Assembly (NCBI GenBank): GCA_031216445.1
Contig: CM062197.1
Location: 879,501-943,500, forward strand
From: Lateolabrax maculatus
Lineage: Eukaryota; Chordata; Actinopteri; Acropomatiformes; Lateolabracidae
Reading direction: 5' to 3'
DNA: 64,000 bases
Made by a program: the position numbers and the translations under genes. Shown here one piece after another: positions 11,487 through 22,121 of this stretch. Under the pieces are notes generated by a model. It did no database searches, was not told where the DNA came from, and was given only the letters and a program-made list of their open reading frames with translations. Position 1 is the stretch's first letter. Each line of letters opens with the position of its first letter.

Positions 11487-13987
11487 GAGCGGATCGCCAC
11501 ACGGAACTTTCTGGCAAGACGAAAGGTGGAGGAATCTGTTTTTATACCAACAGTGGCTAGTGTAATGACGTGACAGCGATGCTGCAACACTGTTCTCCTT
11601 CTTTGGAATCATTTATTATCAACTGCAAACTGTTCTACTCCCCCACGTGAGTTCGCTTCGTTCATTCTGGTCGGTGTTTACATCCCGCCGTCGACCAGAT
11701 ACTGAGCGTGGAGCAGACAAACCCGACTTTAACAAAGGAACTCTAACACATGAACTCCCCAAATACCGACAGTTTATTAAGTGCCCCATCAGAGAGGAGA
11801 ACACCTTGGATCACTGCTACAGTGATCCAAGATGTTCAGTCAGCAGGGCCTACCTTGTTGTCCCCCGAGCTTCACTTGGGAAACTCTGACCACATCATGG
11901 TCCACCTGATTCCTGCTTACAGGCAGAAGTTAAAGCTCAGCAAACCTGTGGCGAGGACATCGAAACAGTGGACCAGTGAGGCTGTGGAGGATCTTCAGGT
12001 GTGCTTGGACTGTACTGACTGGGATGTTTTCAGGACTGCCACCAACAGTCTGGCTGTCCACAGAGGCTGTGACGTCCTACATCAGCTTCTGTGAGGACAG
12101 CTGTGTACCATCACGCACCAGGGTGAGTTACAACGACGACAAACCCTGGTTCACAGCCAAACTCAGACAGCTAAGGTCGCAAAAGGAGGAAGCATTCAGG
12201 AGTGGAGACAGAGGCAGGTTCAAAGAGGCCAAGTACAGGTTTAGAAAGGAGGTGAGAGGAGCTAAACGTCTGTACTCTGAGAAACTCCAACAACAGTTCT
12301 AAGCCAACGACTCTGCTTCTGTCTGGAAGGGGCTCAGACAGATCACCAACTACAAACCCAGAGCCCCCCACCTGCTAAAGACTTGCACCTGGCCAACAAC
12401 CTGAACGAATTCTACTGTTGTTTCCAAAGACAATGGGACAGTCCTGACACCACGCCCCGTGACTCGATGGCCTCTCCACAACTTCACACCTCAGAGGCCC
12501 CCTCCTCCCCCCTCCACAGTGACACCTCTCTCAATCCTGGAGAGGGACGTTAACAGACTCTTTAAGAGACAGACCCCCCGCAAAGCAGCTGACCAGACTC
12601 TGTCTCTCCATCCACCCTGAAGCACTGTGCTGATCAGCTGTCTCCGATATTCACGGATATCTTCAACACCTCACTGGAGACATGCCACGTACCAGCCTGC
12701 TTCAAGACTTCCACCATCATCCCTGTTCCCAAGAAGCCAAGGGCCATAGGACTTAATGACTACAGACCCGTCGCCCTGACCTCTGTGGTAATGAAGTCAT
12801 TTTAGCGCCTTGTGCTGTCCCACCTCAAATCCATCACTGACCCACTCCTGGACCCCCTGCAGTTCGCCTACAGAGCCAACAGGTCTGTAGATGATGCAGT
12901 TAACTTAGCCCTACACTTCATCCTCCAGCATCTGGACTCTGCATGAACCTACGCCAGGATCCTGTTTGTGGATTTCAGCTCTGCCTTCAACACCATCATC
13001 CCGGCTCTGCTGCAGGACAAGCTCTCCCAGCTGAGCGTGCCTGACTCCACCTGCAGGTGGATCACAGACTTCCTGTCTGACAGGAGGCAGCAGGTGAAGC
13101 TGGGGAAACATGTCTCTGACTCCAGGACCATCAGCACCGGTTCCCCTCAAGGCTGCGTTCTTTCCCCTCTACTCTTCTCCCTGTACACCAACAGCTGCAC
13201 CTCCAGTCACCAGTCTGTCAAGCTCCTGAAGTTTGCAGACGACACCACCCTCATCGGGCTCATCTCTGGTGGGGATGAGTCTGCCTTCAGGTGGGAGATT
13301 GACCATCTGGTGACCTGGTGCAGCCAGAACAACCTGGAGCTCAACGCTCTCAAGACAGTGGAGATGGTTGTGGAATACAGAAAGAACCCAGCCCCACTCA
13401 CCCTCATCACCCTGAGAGACTCCCCAGTCAACACTGTGGAGTCCGTCCTGGGCTCCATCATCTCCCAGGACCTGAAGTGGGAGCTGAACATCAGCTCCAT
13501 CACCAAGAAAGCACAGCAGAGGATGTACTTTCTGCAGCAGCTGAAGAAGTTCAACCTGCCAAAGACGATGATGGTGCACTTCTACACTGCCATCATAAAG
13601 TCCATCCTCACCTCCTCCATCACCGTCTGGTACGCTGCTGCTACTGCCAAGGACAAGGGCAGACTGCAGCGTATCATTCGCTCTGCAGAGAGGGTGATTG
13701 ACTGCAATCTACCATCTCTCCAGGACCTGTTCGTCTCCAGGACCCTGAGGCGTGCAGGGAAGATTGTAGCCGACCCTTCCCACCCTGGACACAAACTGTT
13801 TGAGTCTCTCCCCTCTGGCAGGAGGCTGTGGTCCATCAGAACCAAAACCTCTCGCCACAAGAACAATTTCTTCCCGCCTGCAGCCGGTCTGATCAACAAG
13901 GCCCGGGACCCCCATTGACATGGACCCTTATCCCCTCCCCAAACAGACACTACGCATTACATTAACGCACAGACCCCGGCGTAATGC
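11487..13987 (+). mobile_element. L2/Maui-like LINE, part 1 (endonuclease end and RT)
   Basis: A 5'-truncated non-LTR element. FILVGVYIPP and later SDHIMVHLIPAYRQKLKL mark the end of the apurinic-type endonuclease. The RT then runs in a long open stretch, 12968-13918, with DFSSAFNTI, GSPQGCVLSPLLFSLYTN and FADDTTLIG (catalytic ADD), followed by the L2-type C-terminal region. Stops and frame breaks occur before 12968, so it is not intact. A gypsy element is inserted at 13988. The LINE 3' tail continues at 18500. Confidence 0.82.
13983..13987. repeat. Target-site duplication, left (AATGC)
   Basis: AATGC lies directly before the TGTCAC start of the gypsy element. The identical AATGC follows its terminal TGACA at 18495-18499. 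Confidence 0.88.
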
Positions 13988-14002
13988 TGTCACGGCCTAG
14001 CC

Positions 14003-15094
14003 ATGATCGCCGTGTTTCTGTTTTTGTTTTTCCTCATGTTTCCCTGTGCTTCCCTGTTTTCCCTACGCACCTGTTTCTTGTCTAGAGCTCGTTTGCACAA
14101 CCCTTGTGTCTCCCTCCTTCTCCTGCTACGTAAACACGATGATCTATTGGAAGGCCTCATGGGCAACTCAGCTGCTCTCACAGGGCAAGTAAACGCCATC
14201 ACTGACCAACTTTCAGCTATCACTGTTCAACTCTCCCGACTCACTCTCCCTCAGCCACCTGTGTTACCCCCTATCCCTGCTGCTTCTGCAGAGGAGCCCA
14301 GCAGCCCCGTCTCCGTTAGGGAACCCCACATGGTAGACCCCGAGCCCTACGCCGGGGATCCACTGAAGTGTAAGCCTTTTCTCCTCCAGTGCTCCCTGGT
14401 GTTAGGACAAAGATCCAATACATATTCCTCTGAAGAGTCTAAGGTGCAGTACCTAGTGGGCCTACTCCGTGGGCGGGCCTTAGATTGGGCTACAGCTTTA
14501 TGGGAGGGCTCCGCTGTGTTTTTCAGATCGTACAATCTCTTTGTGGAGGAATTCAAAAAGGTTTTTGACCATTCTGTACAATCTCGTGAAGCTTCTAGTC
14601 AGCTTCTGTCCCTGCGGCAGGGCACGCGTAGTGTGGCTGATTATTCTATAGAATTTCGTATTTTAGCAGCGGGTTCTGGATGGAATGATTCAGCGCTACG
14701 AGGTGCCTTTTTGAGAGGGCTCTCTGAACAGCTCAAGGACGAACTAGCAGCCAGGGATGAGACAGTCTCCCTAGATTCCCTCATTTCTTTGGCAGTAAGA
14801 TTGGATAATCGCCTAAGGGAGAGACGTAGGGAGAGATCTAATCCACCCTCGGCGCCACACCGCTCTTCCATCCCCACGGTCCAGTTCCCCGTTCATCCAT
14901 CCCCCGTGTACCCTCCTCCTCGTCAAGCACCCCCCATCTCGCCCAGACCAGGGCCCGAACCCGAGCCCATGCAACTGGGTCGAACCCGTCTGACGCCGGA
15001 GGAGCGGCACAGGCGGATGATAGCAAAGGAGTGCTTGTATTGTGGTCAAAAGGGGCATTTCATCGCTGCCTGTCCTCAACGCCCAAAAGCCTAG
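14003..15094 (+). CDS. Gypsy gag polyprotein
   Basis: An open frame of 363 codons. The central part, about residues 100-270, is a capsid-like retrotransposon gag domain (YLVGLLRGRALDWA, then FRILAAGSGWND and LRGAFLRGLSEQLKDELA). A Pro-rich linker follows, then one zinc knuckle CLYCGQKGHFIAAC (CX2CX4HX4C) near the C-terminus. The knuckle would bind element RNA during particle assembly. The first 45-50 codons lie in LTR-like sequence (FLFLFFLMFPCASLFSL) and are probably not native gag. The authentic start may be near the MGNSAALTGQV methionine. Pol overlaps the end by 64 nt in the -1 frame. Confidence 0.8.
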   Translation: MIAVFLFLFFLMFPCASLFSLRTCFLSRARLHNPCVSLLLLLRKHDDLLEGLMGNSAALTGQVNAITDQLSAITVQLSRLTLPQPPVLPPIPAASAEEPSSPVSVREPHMVDPEPYAGDPLKCKPFLLQCSLVLGQRSNTYSSEESKVQYLVGLLRGRALDWATALWEGSAVFFRSYNLFVEEFKKVFDHSVQSREASSQLLSLRQGTRSVADYSIEFRILAAGSGWNDSALRGAFLRGLSEQLKDELAARDETVSLDSLISLAVRLDNRLRERRRERSNPPSAPHRSSIPTVQFPVHPSPVYPPPRQAPPISPRPGPEPEPMQLGRTRLTPEERHRRMIAKECLYCGQKGHFIAACPQRPKA

Positions 15095-18000
15095 GCTCGT
15101 CCGCTGTTGAGGAGCGCCGGGCGAGCCTAATTCACTCCTCTCCTCCCCGCACTAAGCGTTTCTCGGTCCAAGCATCACTGAGTACTCCTTCGGGTCCCCT
15201 TCAGCTTGCCGCCTTGGTTGACTCCGGGGCTGAGGATAATTTTATTGACGAGACGGTAGCGTGGCAAGCCGGTTGCTCCACCGAACCCTTGGACCCCCCC
15301 ATCGTGGTTAGAGCATTGGATGCCAAATTTCTCTCCCGGGTAACTCACCAAACCACCCCTATCCCGCTGCTGGTGTCAGGAAATCACAGTAAGTTTCTGT
15401 CATTCAAAGTTTTGTCCTCCCCATCTGCCCCCGTTGTTCTCGGTCACCCCTGGCTTGTTCTCCATAACCCACACATTGACTGGGCAGCGGGCAAGATAAT
15501 TAATTGGAGTGAGCACTGTCATAAAGGTTGCCTGCAATCCGCCCTTCCTCCCACAGAGGGCAGCATCACCCAATCCGTACTATCACCTCCTGACCTTTCC
15601 CTCATCCCCTCAAACTACCAGGATCTTGCCCGGGTTTTCAGTAAAGAAAGTGCTCTCTCTCTGCCACCTCATCGCCCCTATGACTGTGCCATTGAGCTCG
15701 TTCCTGGAGCCCCGTACCCCTCGGGCCGGTTGTACAATCTCTCTCGACCGGAGAGGGAGGCAATGGAGAAGTACATTGCTGAGTCCTTAGCGGCTGGGAC
15801 AATTCGCCCCTCCACGTCCCCTCTGGGGGCGGGTTTCTTTTTTGTGAGTAAAAAAGACAAATCACTTCGCCCATGTATTGACTTTCGTGGCCTCAATCAG
15901 ATCACTGTAAAAAATAAATATCCTCTGCCTCTCATTTCCTCTGCCTTTGAACCCCTCCACGGTGCTACCATCTTCACCAAGTTAGATCTGAGGAATGCTT
16001 ACCATCTGGTCCGTATCCGAGAAGGAGATGAGTGGAAGACAGCGTTTAACACTCCACTTGGCCACTTTGAATATCTGGTGATGCCTTTTGGCCTAACCAA
16101 CGCGCCAGCCATCTTTCAGGCCCTCATAAATGATGTGTTGAGAGATTTCCTTAACCGTTTTGTTTTTGTCTATCTAGACGACATCCTGATCTTCTCCCAT
16201 ACCATGGATGAGCATGTGACCCATGTCCGTCAGGTTCTCCAGCGACTTCTGGAGAATCGACTGTATGTAAAGGCCGAGAAGTGTGAATTTCACGCGGCCA
16301 CAGTCACTTTTCTGGGCTACATCATCAAAAGTGGGCAGGTAATGGCAGACCCTGAGAAGATCCGAGCCGTCGTAGAGTGGCCGGTCCCGTCTTCGGTGAA
16401 AGAGTTGCAGAGGTTCCTCGGGTTTGCCAACTTTTACAGAAGGTTTATAAAGGGTTACAGCTCTGTCGCAGCCCCCTTAACTCAACTTATCTCCTCCAAG
16501 GTTCCCTTCCGCTGGTCCTCTCAGGCAGAGGCTGCGTTCCAGCGCCTCAAGAGACTCTTTACCTCGGCTCTCATCCTCATCCAACCTGATCCCCGGGGCC
16601 AATTCGTGGTTGAGGTGGACGCCTCAGATGTGGGAGTAGGGGCAGTCCTCTCACAGTGTGGTGAGTCTGACAACCTGCTGCATCCCTGTGCCTTTTTCTC
16701 CCGCAGACTCACCAGCTGTGAACGCAACTACGACTTGGGAAATCGGGAGTTGTTGGCCATAAAACTGGCCCTGGAGGAGTGGAGGCACTGGCTCGAGGGG
16801 GCAGAACATCCGTTCTTGGTATGGACAGATCATAAAAACCTAGCTTACATTCAAACTGCGAAACGTTTGAATTCCCGTCAAGCCCGGTGGGCCTTGTTTT
16901 TTGACCGTTTCAATTTCACCATCACTTACCGTCCAGGTAATAAGAATGTCAAGCCTGATGCACTCTCCAGACAGTTTTCTGTTTCAGATGCCTCCTTGAG
17001 TCAGGGTACCATTCTGCCTCCCTCCCGCGTGGGAGGAGCGTTAACATGGGAGATTGAGTCCAGCATCCGTGAGGCACTCCGCGACCAACCTGACCCGGGG
17101 AACGGACCTCCCGGCAAACGCTTTGTGCCCAATGCAGTGAAGTCCCAGGTCCTGCAGTGGGGACATTGCTCCCGTTTTGCCTGCCACCCAGGGGCCAACA
17201 GGACCGTGCAGCTCCTTCAGCGTCACTTTTGGTGGCCGTCCATTGACACAGATACACGCGCCTTCGTTGCTGCCTGCCAGGTGTGTGCCCGCAGCAAAGC
17301 GTCCCACACGTCCCCTGCAGGTCTCCTCCATCCCCTACCGATCCCCAGTCGTCCCTGGTCCCACATAGCAGTGGATTTTGTTACCGGGCTGCCTCCATCA
17401 CAAGGTAACATAGTCATACTTACTATTGTGGATCGGTTTTCCAAATCTGTTCATTACGTCGCGCTTCCTAAACTTCCCTCCGCTCGAGAGACTGCAGATC
17501 TACTTGTGTCCAATGTGTTTAGACTCCATGGTATCCCATTGGACATTGTTTCGGACCGGGGACCTCAGTTCACCTCTCAGGTTTGGAAAGCCTTTTGTTC
17601 AGCTCTGGGGGCGTCGGTCAGTCTCTCCTCTGGTTTTCACCCTCAGTCTAACGGGCAGGCGGAGCGAGCTAACCAGAACCTTGAAGCAGCCCTACGATGT
17701 GTGGCCGTCCAGAACCCAGCGTCCTGGAGTACCCATCTGGCATGGATAGAGTACGCCCACAACTCCCTCTCCAGTTCTGCGACAGGTATGGCTCCATTCC
17801 AGTGTGCCCTAGGATATATGCCACCTCTCTTTCCTGCCCAGGAAGGGGAGATTGCGGTTCCTTCTATACAACACCATCTTCGCCGCTGCCGCAGACTTTG
17901 GAAGCAGGCTCGCTCCGCTCTGCTCCGTTCAGCTAGAAGGAACTGTCAACTAGCCGACCGACACCGCACCCCCGCACCTGCTTACAAACAAGGTCAGAGA

Positions 18001-18195
18001 GTCTGGTTATCATCCAAGAACATTCCCCTGAAGACAGACTCCAGAAAACTATCCCCTCGCTACCTGGGTCCATTCGAAATCCAGTCGGTCATAAACCCAG
18101 TTGCAGTCAAACTGAGGCTCCCATCTTCCCTCAGAGTACACCCAGTGTTTCATGTGTCACAGTTAAAAGCTGTTGCTGACAGCCCTCTGAAATAA
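15031..18195 (+). CDS. Gypsy pol polyprotein (PR-RT-RNaseH-IN)
   Basis: One open frame of 1054 codons with no internal stop. Domains in order: aspartic protease (LVDSGAEDNFID, about residues 62-73); reverse transcriptase with LDLRNAYHLVRI, FGLTNAPAIFQ and catalytic YLDDIL; RNase H with VEVDASDVGVGAVLS and WTDHKNLAYI; integrase with HH-CC zinc finger (CHPGANRT, then CQVCARSK), DFVTGLPPSQGN, SDRGPQFTSQVW and HPQSNGQAERANQNLE (the D,D,E core); and a GPY/F-type module (YLGPFEIQSVI, HPVFHVSQLK). It stops a few residues after HVSQLK, so no chromodomain is encoded. Pol is in the -1 frame relative to gag and overlaps its end, fitting expression by ribosomal frameshift. The ATG used here is simply the first in frame. 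Confidence 0.9.
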   Translation: MLVLWSKGAFHRCLSSTPKSLGSSAVEERRASLIHSSPPRTKRFSVQASLSTPSGPLQLAALVDSGAEDNFIDETVAWQAGCSTEPLDPPIVVRALDAKFLSRVTHQTTPIPLLVSGNHSKFLSFKVLSSPSAPVVLGHPWLVLHNPHIDWAAGKIINWSEHCHKGCLQSALPPTEGSITQSVLSPPDLSLIPSNYQDLARVFSKESALSLPPHRPYDCAIELVPGAPYPSGRLYNLSRPEREAMEKYIAESLAAGTIRPSTSPLGAGFFFVSKKDKSLRPCIDFRGLNQITVKNKYPLPLISSAFEPLHGATIFTKLDLRNAYHLVRIREGDEWKTAFNTPLGHFEYLVMPFGLTNAPAIFQALINDVLRDFLNRFVFVYLDDILIFSHTMDEHVTHVRQVLQRLLENRLYVKAEKCEFHAATVTFLGYIIKSGQVMADPEKIRAVVEWPVPSSVKELQRFLGFANFYRRFIKGYSSVAAPLTQLISSKVPFRWSSQAEAAFQRLKRLFTSALILIQPDPRGQFVVEVDASDVGVGAVLSQCGESDNLLHPCAFFSRRLTSCERNYDLGNRELLAIKLALEEWRHWLEGAEHPFLVWTDHKNLAYIQTAKRLNSRQARWALFFDRFNFTITYRPGNKNVKPDALSRQFSVSDASLSQGTILPPSRVGGALTWEIESSIREALRDQPDPGNGPPGKRFVPNAVKSQVLQWGHCSRFACHPGANRTVQLLQRHFWWPSIDTDTRAFVAACQVCARSKASHTSPAGLLHPLPIPSRPWSHIAVDFVTGLPPSQGNIVILTIVDRFSKSVHYVALPKLPSARETADLLVSNVFRLHGIPLDIVSDRGPQFTSQVWKAFCSALGASVSLSSGFHPQSNGQAERANQNLEAALRCVAVQNPASWSTHLAWIEYAHNSLSSSATGMAPFQCALGYMPPLFPAQEGEIAVPSIQHHLRRCRRLWKQARSALLRSARRNCQLADRHRTPAPAYKQGQRVWLSSKNIPLKTDSRKLSPRYLGPFEIQSVINPVAVKLRLPSSLRVHPVFHVSQLKAVADSPLK

Positions 18196-18238
18196 ATCCT
18201 GTGGATGTGAATCTTCATTGGTCCGCTAAAACCACCGT

Positions 18239-18494
18239 TGTCACACCTGCTGCCTGCCTGGCCACCCCAGCTGTGTCTCATTTCTTATTAGTCTGTGTGC
18301 ATATAAGTTCCTGAGTTTCCTTTGTCCTCTGTTGGGTCCTTGTTGTTAGTCTGACGTGTCATCCATGGTCTTCATGTTGTTCCTGGCCCCTTTTGTGTGG
18401 ACTTTGTAAGTTTTCTTTTGAATAAACCTTTTTTTGACTTTTTTTTTTTAGATTTGGTCTGCGTTTGGGTCCTCTCTTTGCGTGAATCGTGACA
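18239..18494 (+). repeat. Gypsy 3' LTR, 256 bp
   Basis: Starts tgtcacacctgctgcc and ends gtgaatcgtgaca, with a TATA-like catataagt and an aataaa signal near 18420. It begins about 40 bases after the pol stop. The 5' end of the element does not align with it beyond the first six bases. Confidence 0.75.
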
Positions 18495-18499
18495 AATGC
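18495..18499. repeat. Target-site duplication, right (AATGC)
   Basis: Identical to 13983-13987. Removing the element and one copy restores a continuous LINE 3' region. Confidence 0.88.
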
Positions 18500-18805
18500 G
18501 CTAAATTAACGCACACTTGTGGACTACAGTTTATACTTATGCAGAGTTTTAGTTTTATTCATTATCATCTAAAAAAGATATATTGCACACATTTAGTAAT
18601 ATTCTTTCATATTCTGTACTGTAAATGATATTTACTACTACTTAGCACTAGTACTCTAGTACTTTAATACTACTCTATTTATGCATACGCTGACCTTTGC
18701 ACCTTGCACTACTTGTCTGTACTTGTCTGAAATTGTCTGTACTTGTTACGCACCAATACACCAAATTCCTTGTATGTGAAAACCTACTTGGCATTAAACC
18801 CAATT
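18500..18805 (+). mobile_element. L2/Maui-like LINE, part 2 (3' tail)
   Basis: Continues the LINE interrupted at 13988. It ends with caccaaattccttgtatgtg and acttggcattaaa, close to the tail seen at 46400-46449. Beyond it the older gypsy relic resumes. Confidence 0.75.
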
Positions 18806-19565
18806 CCGAACTTCATGTCTGAAGTGTTCCAGAAAATGTCCACACTGTTCAATATCGAGAAAACTCACACCACACCCTTCTGACCTGAGTCTGATGGGCA
18901 AGTTGAGAGATTCAATGCCACTCTGCAAAAGGTCCTGGCCACAACAGCTGAGCATTGCCACTGGGACTGGGACATCATGATCCCCTATGCTGTAATGGCC
19001 TACAGAGCAACAAAGCACAGTGCAACTGGTTTCACTCCCAACTTCATGATTTTGGCAGAGAAGTGAGTGAGCCAATGGACCTGGTAGCAAGCCTACCTCT
19101 GGACCCTAACACAGCCCCTTCATCCAAGGACATTTGGACAATCTGGTATATTGCATCCAGAAAGGCCCAAAGACCATAGTGAAAGTTGTTCACTACGACC
19201 AGCTGAAGTCTTATGGCTGTCGCGACCTACTGGAAAACACCTGGGCCATGAAGCAGTCTCAGAGCTGAATGCTAGTGGAGGTTTTACCCACAGTCTTGGA
19301 CATGGATCCTGCAGACCCTATCCTGGGTTTATCTCAAGTGTTCTCCAACACTGATAGCTGCACTTTGTTAGATCCAGCAGTGGACATCCCTGTAGCTGCT
19401 GTATCACTCCCCTCCACTTCTCTTCATCTGGACTTTGCTGCTCCTGGGGACCCTCAGGATAGTGGGGCAACATCATCAGAGCCATCGTTCCCAAAGACAC
19501 AGACGCGAAGACTACCCACCAGGTATGGTGAGTGGTTGGCTCACTGAGGACCATTTTCAGAATTA
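18806..19565 (+). mobile_element. Old Ty3/gypsy relic, part 2 (integrase C-terminal region)
   Basis: Continues the relic broken at 11486. It matches 26612-27270 and includes the frames for VMAYRATKHSATGF and SEPMDLVASLPLDP, typical of the gypsy integrase C-terminal half, with frame breaks. It ends near PTRYGEWLAH, just before a stop. Confidence 0.7.
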
Positions 19566-20290
19566 AAAATAAGGTCAATGGTTTTGTACTGTTTGCTACT
19601 GTTCAAGCTAATGGTTCATTTTGTGTTCTTTTATATAAAGAAAAAAAAGAAACACATGCACTGTGACCACAAGTTGTATTTGTGATATTTTCATTTTGTT
19701 AAAGGTAATACTCTGAGTAATATAAAGAATTTTGGTTTAAAACGCTCCTTGTTATGCTTAACTTTAATATTCGCACATTGAAGAAAGAAACTGACATTTG
19801 CACTGATAAGCTACACTTTTTGCTATTGATCACTTGTAATGGACTTGAAATCTACTGGCTATACTTAATCTTCTCAAATGGACTGAATGCAAATGAGGAC
19901 TGTATACCTACATGTGAAGACACATGTTAATGTATGTTACTGTGCTGGACTGGAATTGTATTATAATTGCCATCCAGAGTGGCAATAAGCATGTTATAAG
20001 AGTACCGTGGATCCTTTATGAAATGGCAGTGTGCAAGTGTGTGTGTAGGGGAGTGCGTGATAGAGCAAAAAAGCAAGTTACGAGAGCATGAGCAAAGCAG
20101 AGAAAAAGTTAAGTTGCAGCGTGTCGGCGAATAAATACGTCGCCTTCTAAAGACCTAGAGAAGACATTTCTCATTCCCGAACTGCTGGAAAAGTGTAGGG
20201 GATTAGCCCTGAAGCAAGAACCGGCTTTAGCCCAGGAGGAAAATGGACATCACCCCTGTGCTTCCCGACTACGGTCTGGAGGGTGAACAG
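19566..20290. other. Probable LTR remnant of the old gypsy relic
   Basis: No coding frame. It follows the end of pol, contains an aataaatacg polyadenylation-like signal near 20130, and is missing from the second copy of the duplicated region, where the relic joins the gaaaggctaacactacg sequence directly. Position suggests an LTR, but I cannot show a second LTR. Confidence 0.35.
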
Positions 20291-20494
20291 GAAAGGCTAA
20301 CACTACGTACAATTCCCAAAATGAAGTCTGCAGGTGCCTCCGCGACATGACTTCACTCATGATTGACAGGTGTGACTAACAGCTGCTCTGACATCAACAT
20401 TTTTATAGCATCAAACAACTAAGTAAAACCAAACTTAGCAGAAAAAAAAAAAAATCAACACTTGAAAATAAACCAGTGTGATAAAAACTTTTAG

Positions 20495-20720
20495 TTTGGC
20501 CCATGTCCTATCTGCTAACTTGGAGAGGGTGGGGTTTATGATCTATACTGGAACCAGCCACCAAAAGGGCGATCATGATGTTTTGTCTTCACTTTTGTTG
20601 TCCATCTTTATATACAGTCTGGTCAACACCCAGACTTTTTATAACAGTCCAGTGGTGTTGCAGTCTAAAGGCTGGAATAATGCTACTCCACACTGCATTC
20701 TTGGTATATTAACATGCTGA
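20495..20720. repeat. Interspersed repeat upstream of B1
   Basis: The tggcccatgtcctatctgct...ggtggggtttatgatctatac...gtccatctttatatacagtc segment resembles a repeat scattered through many teleost genomes. It occurs here and at 27498-27720 as part of the block duplication. Class unknown. Confidence 0.4.
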
Positions 20721-20787
20721 TGTTAGCAATAAGCTCAACCCACCACTGTGGCAACGCACATACGTCCGTTTCTATGGCCATCATTCT

Positions 20788-20830
20788 TAATGTTACATCA
20801 CACCTTGTCTAAGGCTAATTGATTCCCGTG
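20788..20830 (+). promoter_or_regulatory. Conserved upstream block, B1
   Basis: Contains taatgttacatcacac, then tctaagg, ctaattg and attcccgtg, about 390 bases before the B1 start. Related sequence precedes B2, B3 and B4. TAATTG fits a homeodomain (Lhx2-type) core and ATTCCC an EBF/Olf-1 half-site, the two factor classes known at OR promoters. The role is inferred. Confidence 0.4.
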
Positions 20831-21176
20831 ATGTTAAAATCAGATCTATAAAAAATGTCTTTATTGCTACAGATGAATACTAACTGCTTGAAGTGATAAC
20901 TAAAGACTGATGAGTCACAACTCCGCTATTACTGCATTAGAACCATGACTGTTTAGAAAAATGCCTTTTCATATTTTCTTAAGGTTGTTGAAATCAATTT
21001 AAAGATGTTTAACTTTTCATGTGTTATTGTTGCTATTTTACTTTATTTGTGGAAAAGGTTGTGTTTTGCTATAAAGCAACTACTGTCATTTAATGCATCG
21101 AGGTTCTCTGATATGGAATATTACCATTTTAAAATCCTTACATAACAGAATACTGTCATTTTGTTCTTTCAGGTTG

Positions 21177-22121
21177 ATGGAGAATTACACCTACAACAGC
21201 TTCACACTACAGGTAGAAGGGCTAAATGTGAAAAAGGATTCCATGTACACTGTCTTTCTCTCATTCTTTATTTCCTACATTGTCATAATGTTTATGAATA
21301 TTGGCATTTCAGTTCTAATTTTAATTGACAAGAACCTTCACCAGCCAATGTATCTCCTTTTTTGCAACCTGTCAGTCAGCGACATAATTGGAAGTACTCA
21401 TATTGTGCCCCGTTTGCTTATAGATATCTTGCGGCCTCCCTCTGAGCGCCTCATCAGTTATTATGAATGTGTGGTCCAAGCTTTTACCACACAGCTGTTT
21501 GGCACCACTTCCCACACCCTGCTAATGATTATGGCCTTTGACAGATATGTGGCCATCTGCAATCCCCTGCGCTATGCTGCCATAATGACCAACAAAATGG
21601 TGATCAAGCTGACAGTCTCTGCCTGGGGGGTGGCCTTTGTTTTGGTCGGGATTCTGCTCGGTCTGACCATACGGCTGAACCGGTGCAGGACTCTGATCAC
21701 GAACCCTTTCTGTGACAATGCCTCTTTGTTTAAGCTCTCCTGTGAGAGTGTGTTCATTAATAACGTCTATGGCCTCACTTTCACTGTGGTCTTGCTCACC
21801 TCCTCTATAGGCAGCATGGTTCTCACCTATACTAAGATTACAGTGGTCTGTCTGACCAGTAAGAGCAAGTCATTGAACAGTAAAGCCTTGAAGACCTGCA
21901 GCACTCATTTGGTTGTGTATCTGATTATGCTGATTAGTGGATTTATTATCGTTATTCTGCATCGCTTCCCTCAGTACTCAGAATACAGAAAACTCTCTGC
22001 TATACTGTTTGTTATTGTTCCCGGTACCCTCAACCCCATTATTTATGGCGTGCAGTCCAAAGAGATACGAAAATTTGTATTTGAAATCTTTCACTCCAAA
22101 AAATCATCCTGTAAAATATAA
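21177..22121 (+). CDS. Odorant receptor B1
   Basis: Intronless coding frame, 314 aa, the usual OR length. The frame is open further upstream (to 21093), but the start is set at MENYTYNSF because ttttgttctttcag, a strong splice acceptor, ends four bases before this ATG, and all type B genes align there. Landmarks: NYT sequon at 3-5; TM1 keeps Asn (MNIG) but lacks the usual preceding Gly; LHQPMY at 54-59; Cys98 for the TM3 disulphide; MAFDRYVAICNPLRY with DRY at 122-124; extra loop-2 cysteines (Cys179, Cys189); SKALKTCSTHL at the TM6 entry; NPIIYG at 286-291. Unlike the other B genes it reads TTQLFGTTSHTLLM in TM3. An AATAAA lies about 17 bases after the stop. Ligand unknown. Confidence 0.93.
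   Translation: MENYTYNSFTLQVEGLNVKKDSMYTVFLSFFISYIVIMFMNIGISVLILIDKNLHQPMYLLFCNLSVSDIIGSTHIVPRLLIDILRPPSERLISYYECVVQAFTTQLFGTTSHTLLMIMAFDRYVAICNPLRYAAIMTNKMVIKLTVSAWGVAFVLVGILLGLTIRLNRCRTLITNPFCDNASLFKLSCESVFINNVYGLTFTVVLLTSSIGSMVLTYTKITVVCLTSKSKSLNSKALKTCSTHLVVYLIMLISGFIIVILHRFPQYSEYRKLSAILFVIVPGTLNPIIYGVQSKEIRKFVFEIFHSKKSSCKI

Larger units (their letters stand above)
13988..18494 (+). mobile_element. Ty3/gypsy retrotransposon inserted in the LINE, 4507 bp
   Basis: Starts TGTCACGG, ends CGTGACA, and is flanked by a perfect 5-bp target duplication. It contains overlapping open gag and pol frames and a recognisable 3' LTR (18239-18494). The first roughly 130 bases look LTR-like but share only TGTCAC with the 3' LTR. 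There is no room for a complete 5' LTR, primer binding site and leader before the gag-like frame. The 5' end is therefore truncated or recombined, although coding capacity looks fresh. Confidence 0.85.

Noticed and set aside
12968..13918. 316-codon reverse transcriptase frame as an intact LINE gene
   Set aside because: Upstream frames contain stops (one just before 12968) and the element is 5'-truncated, so this is the surviving open part of a dead LINE.
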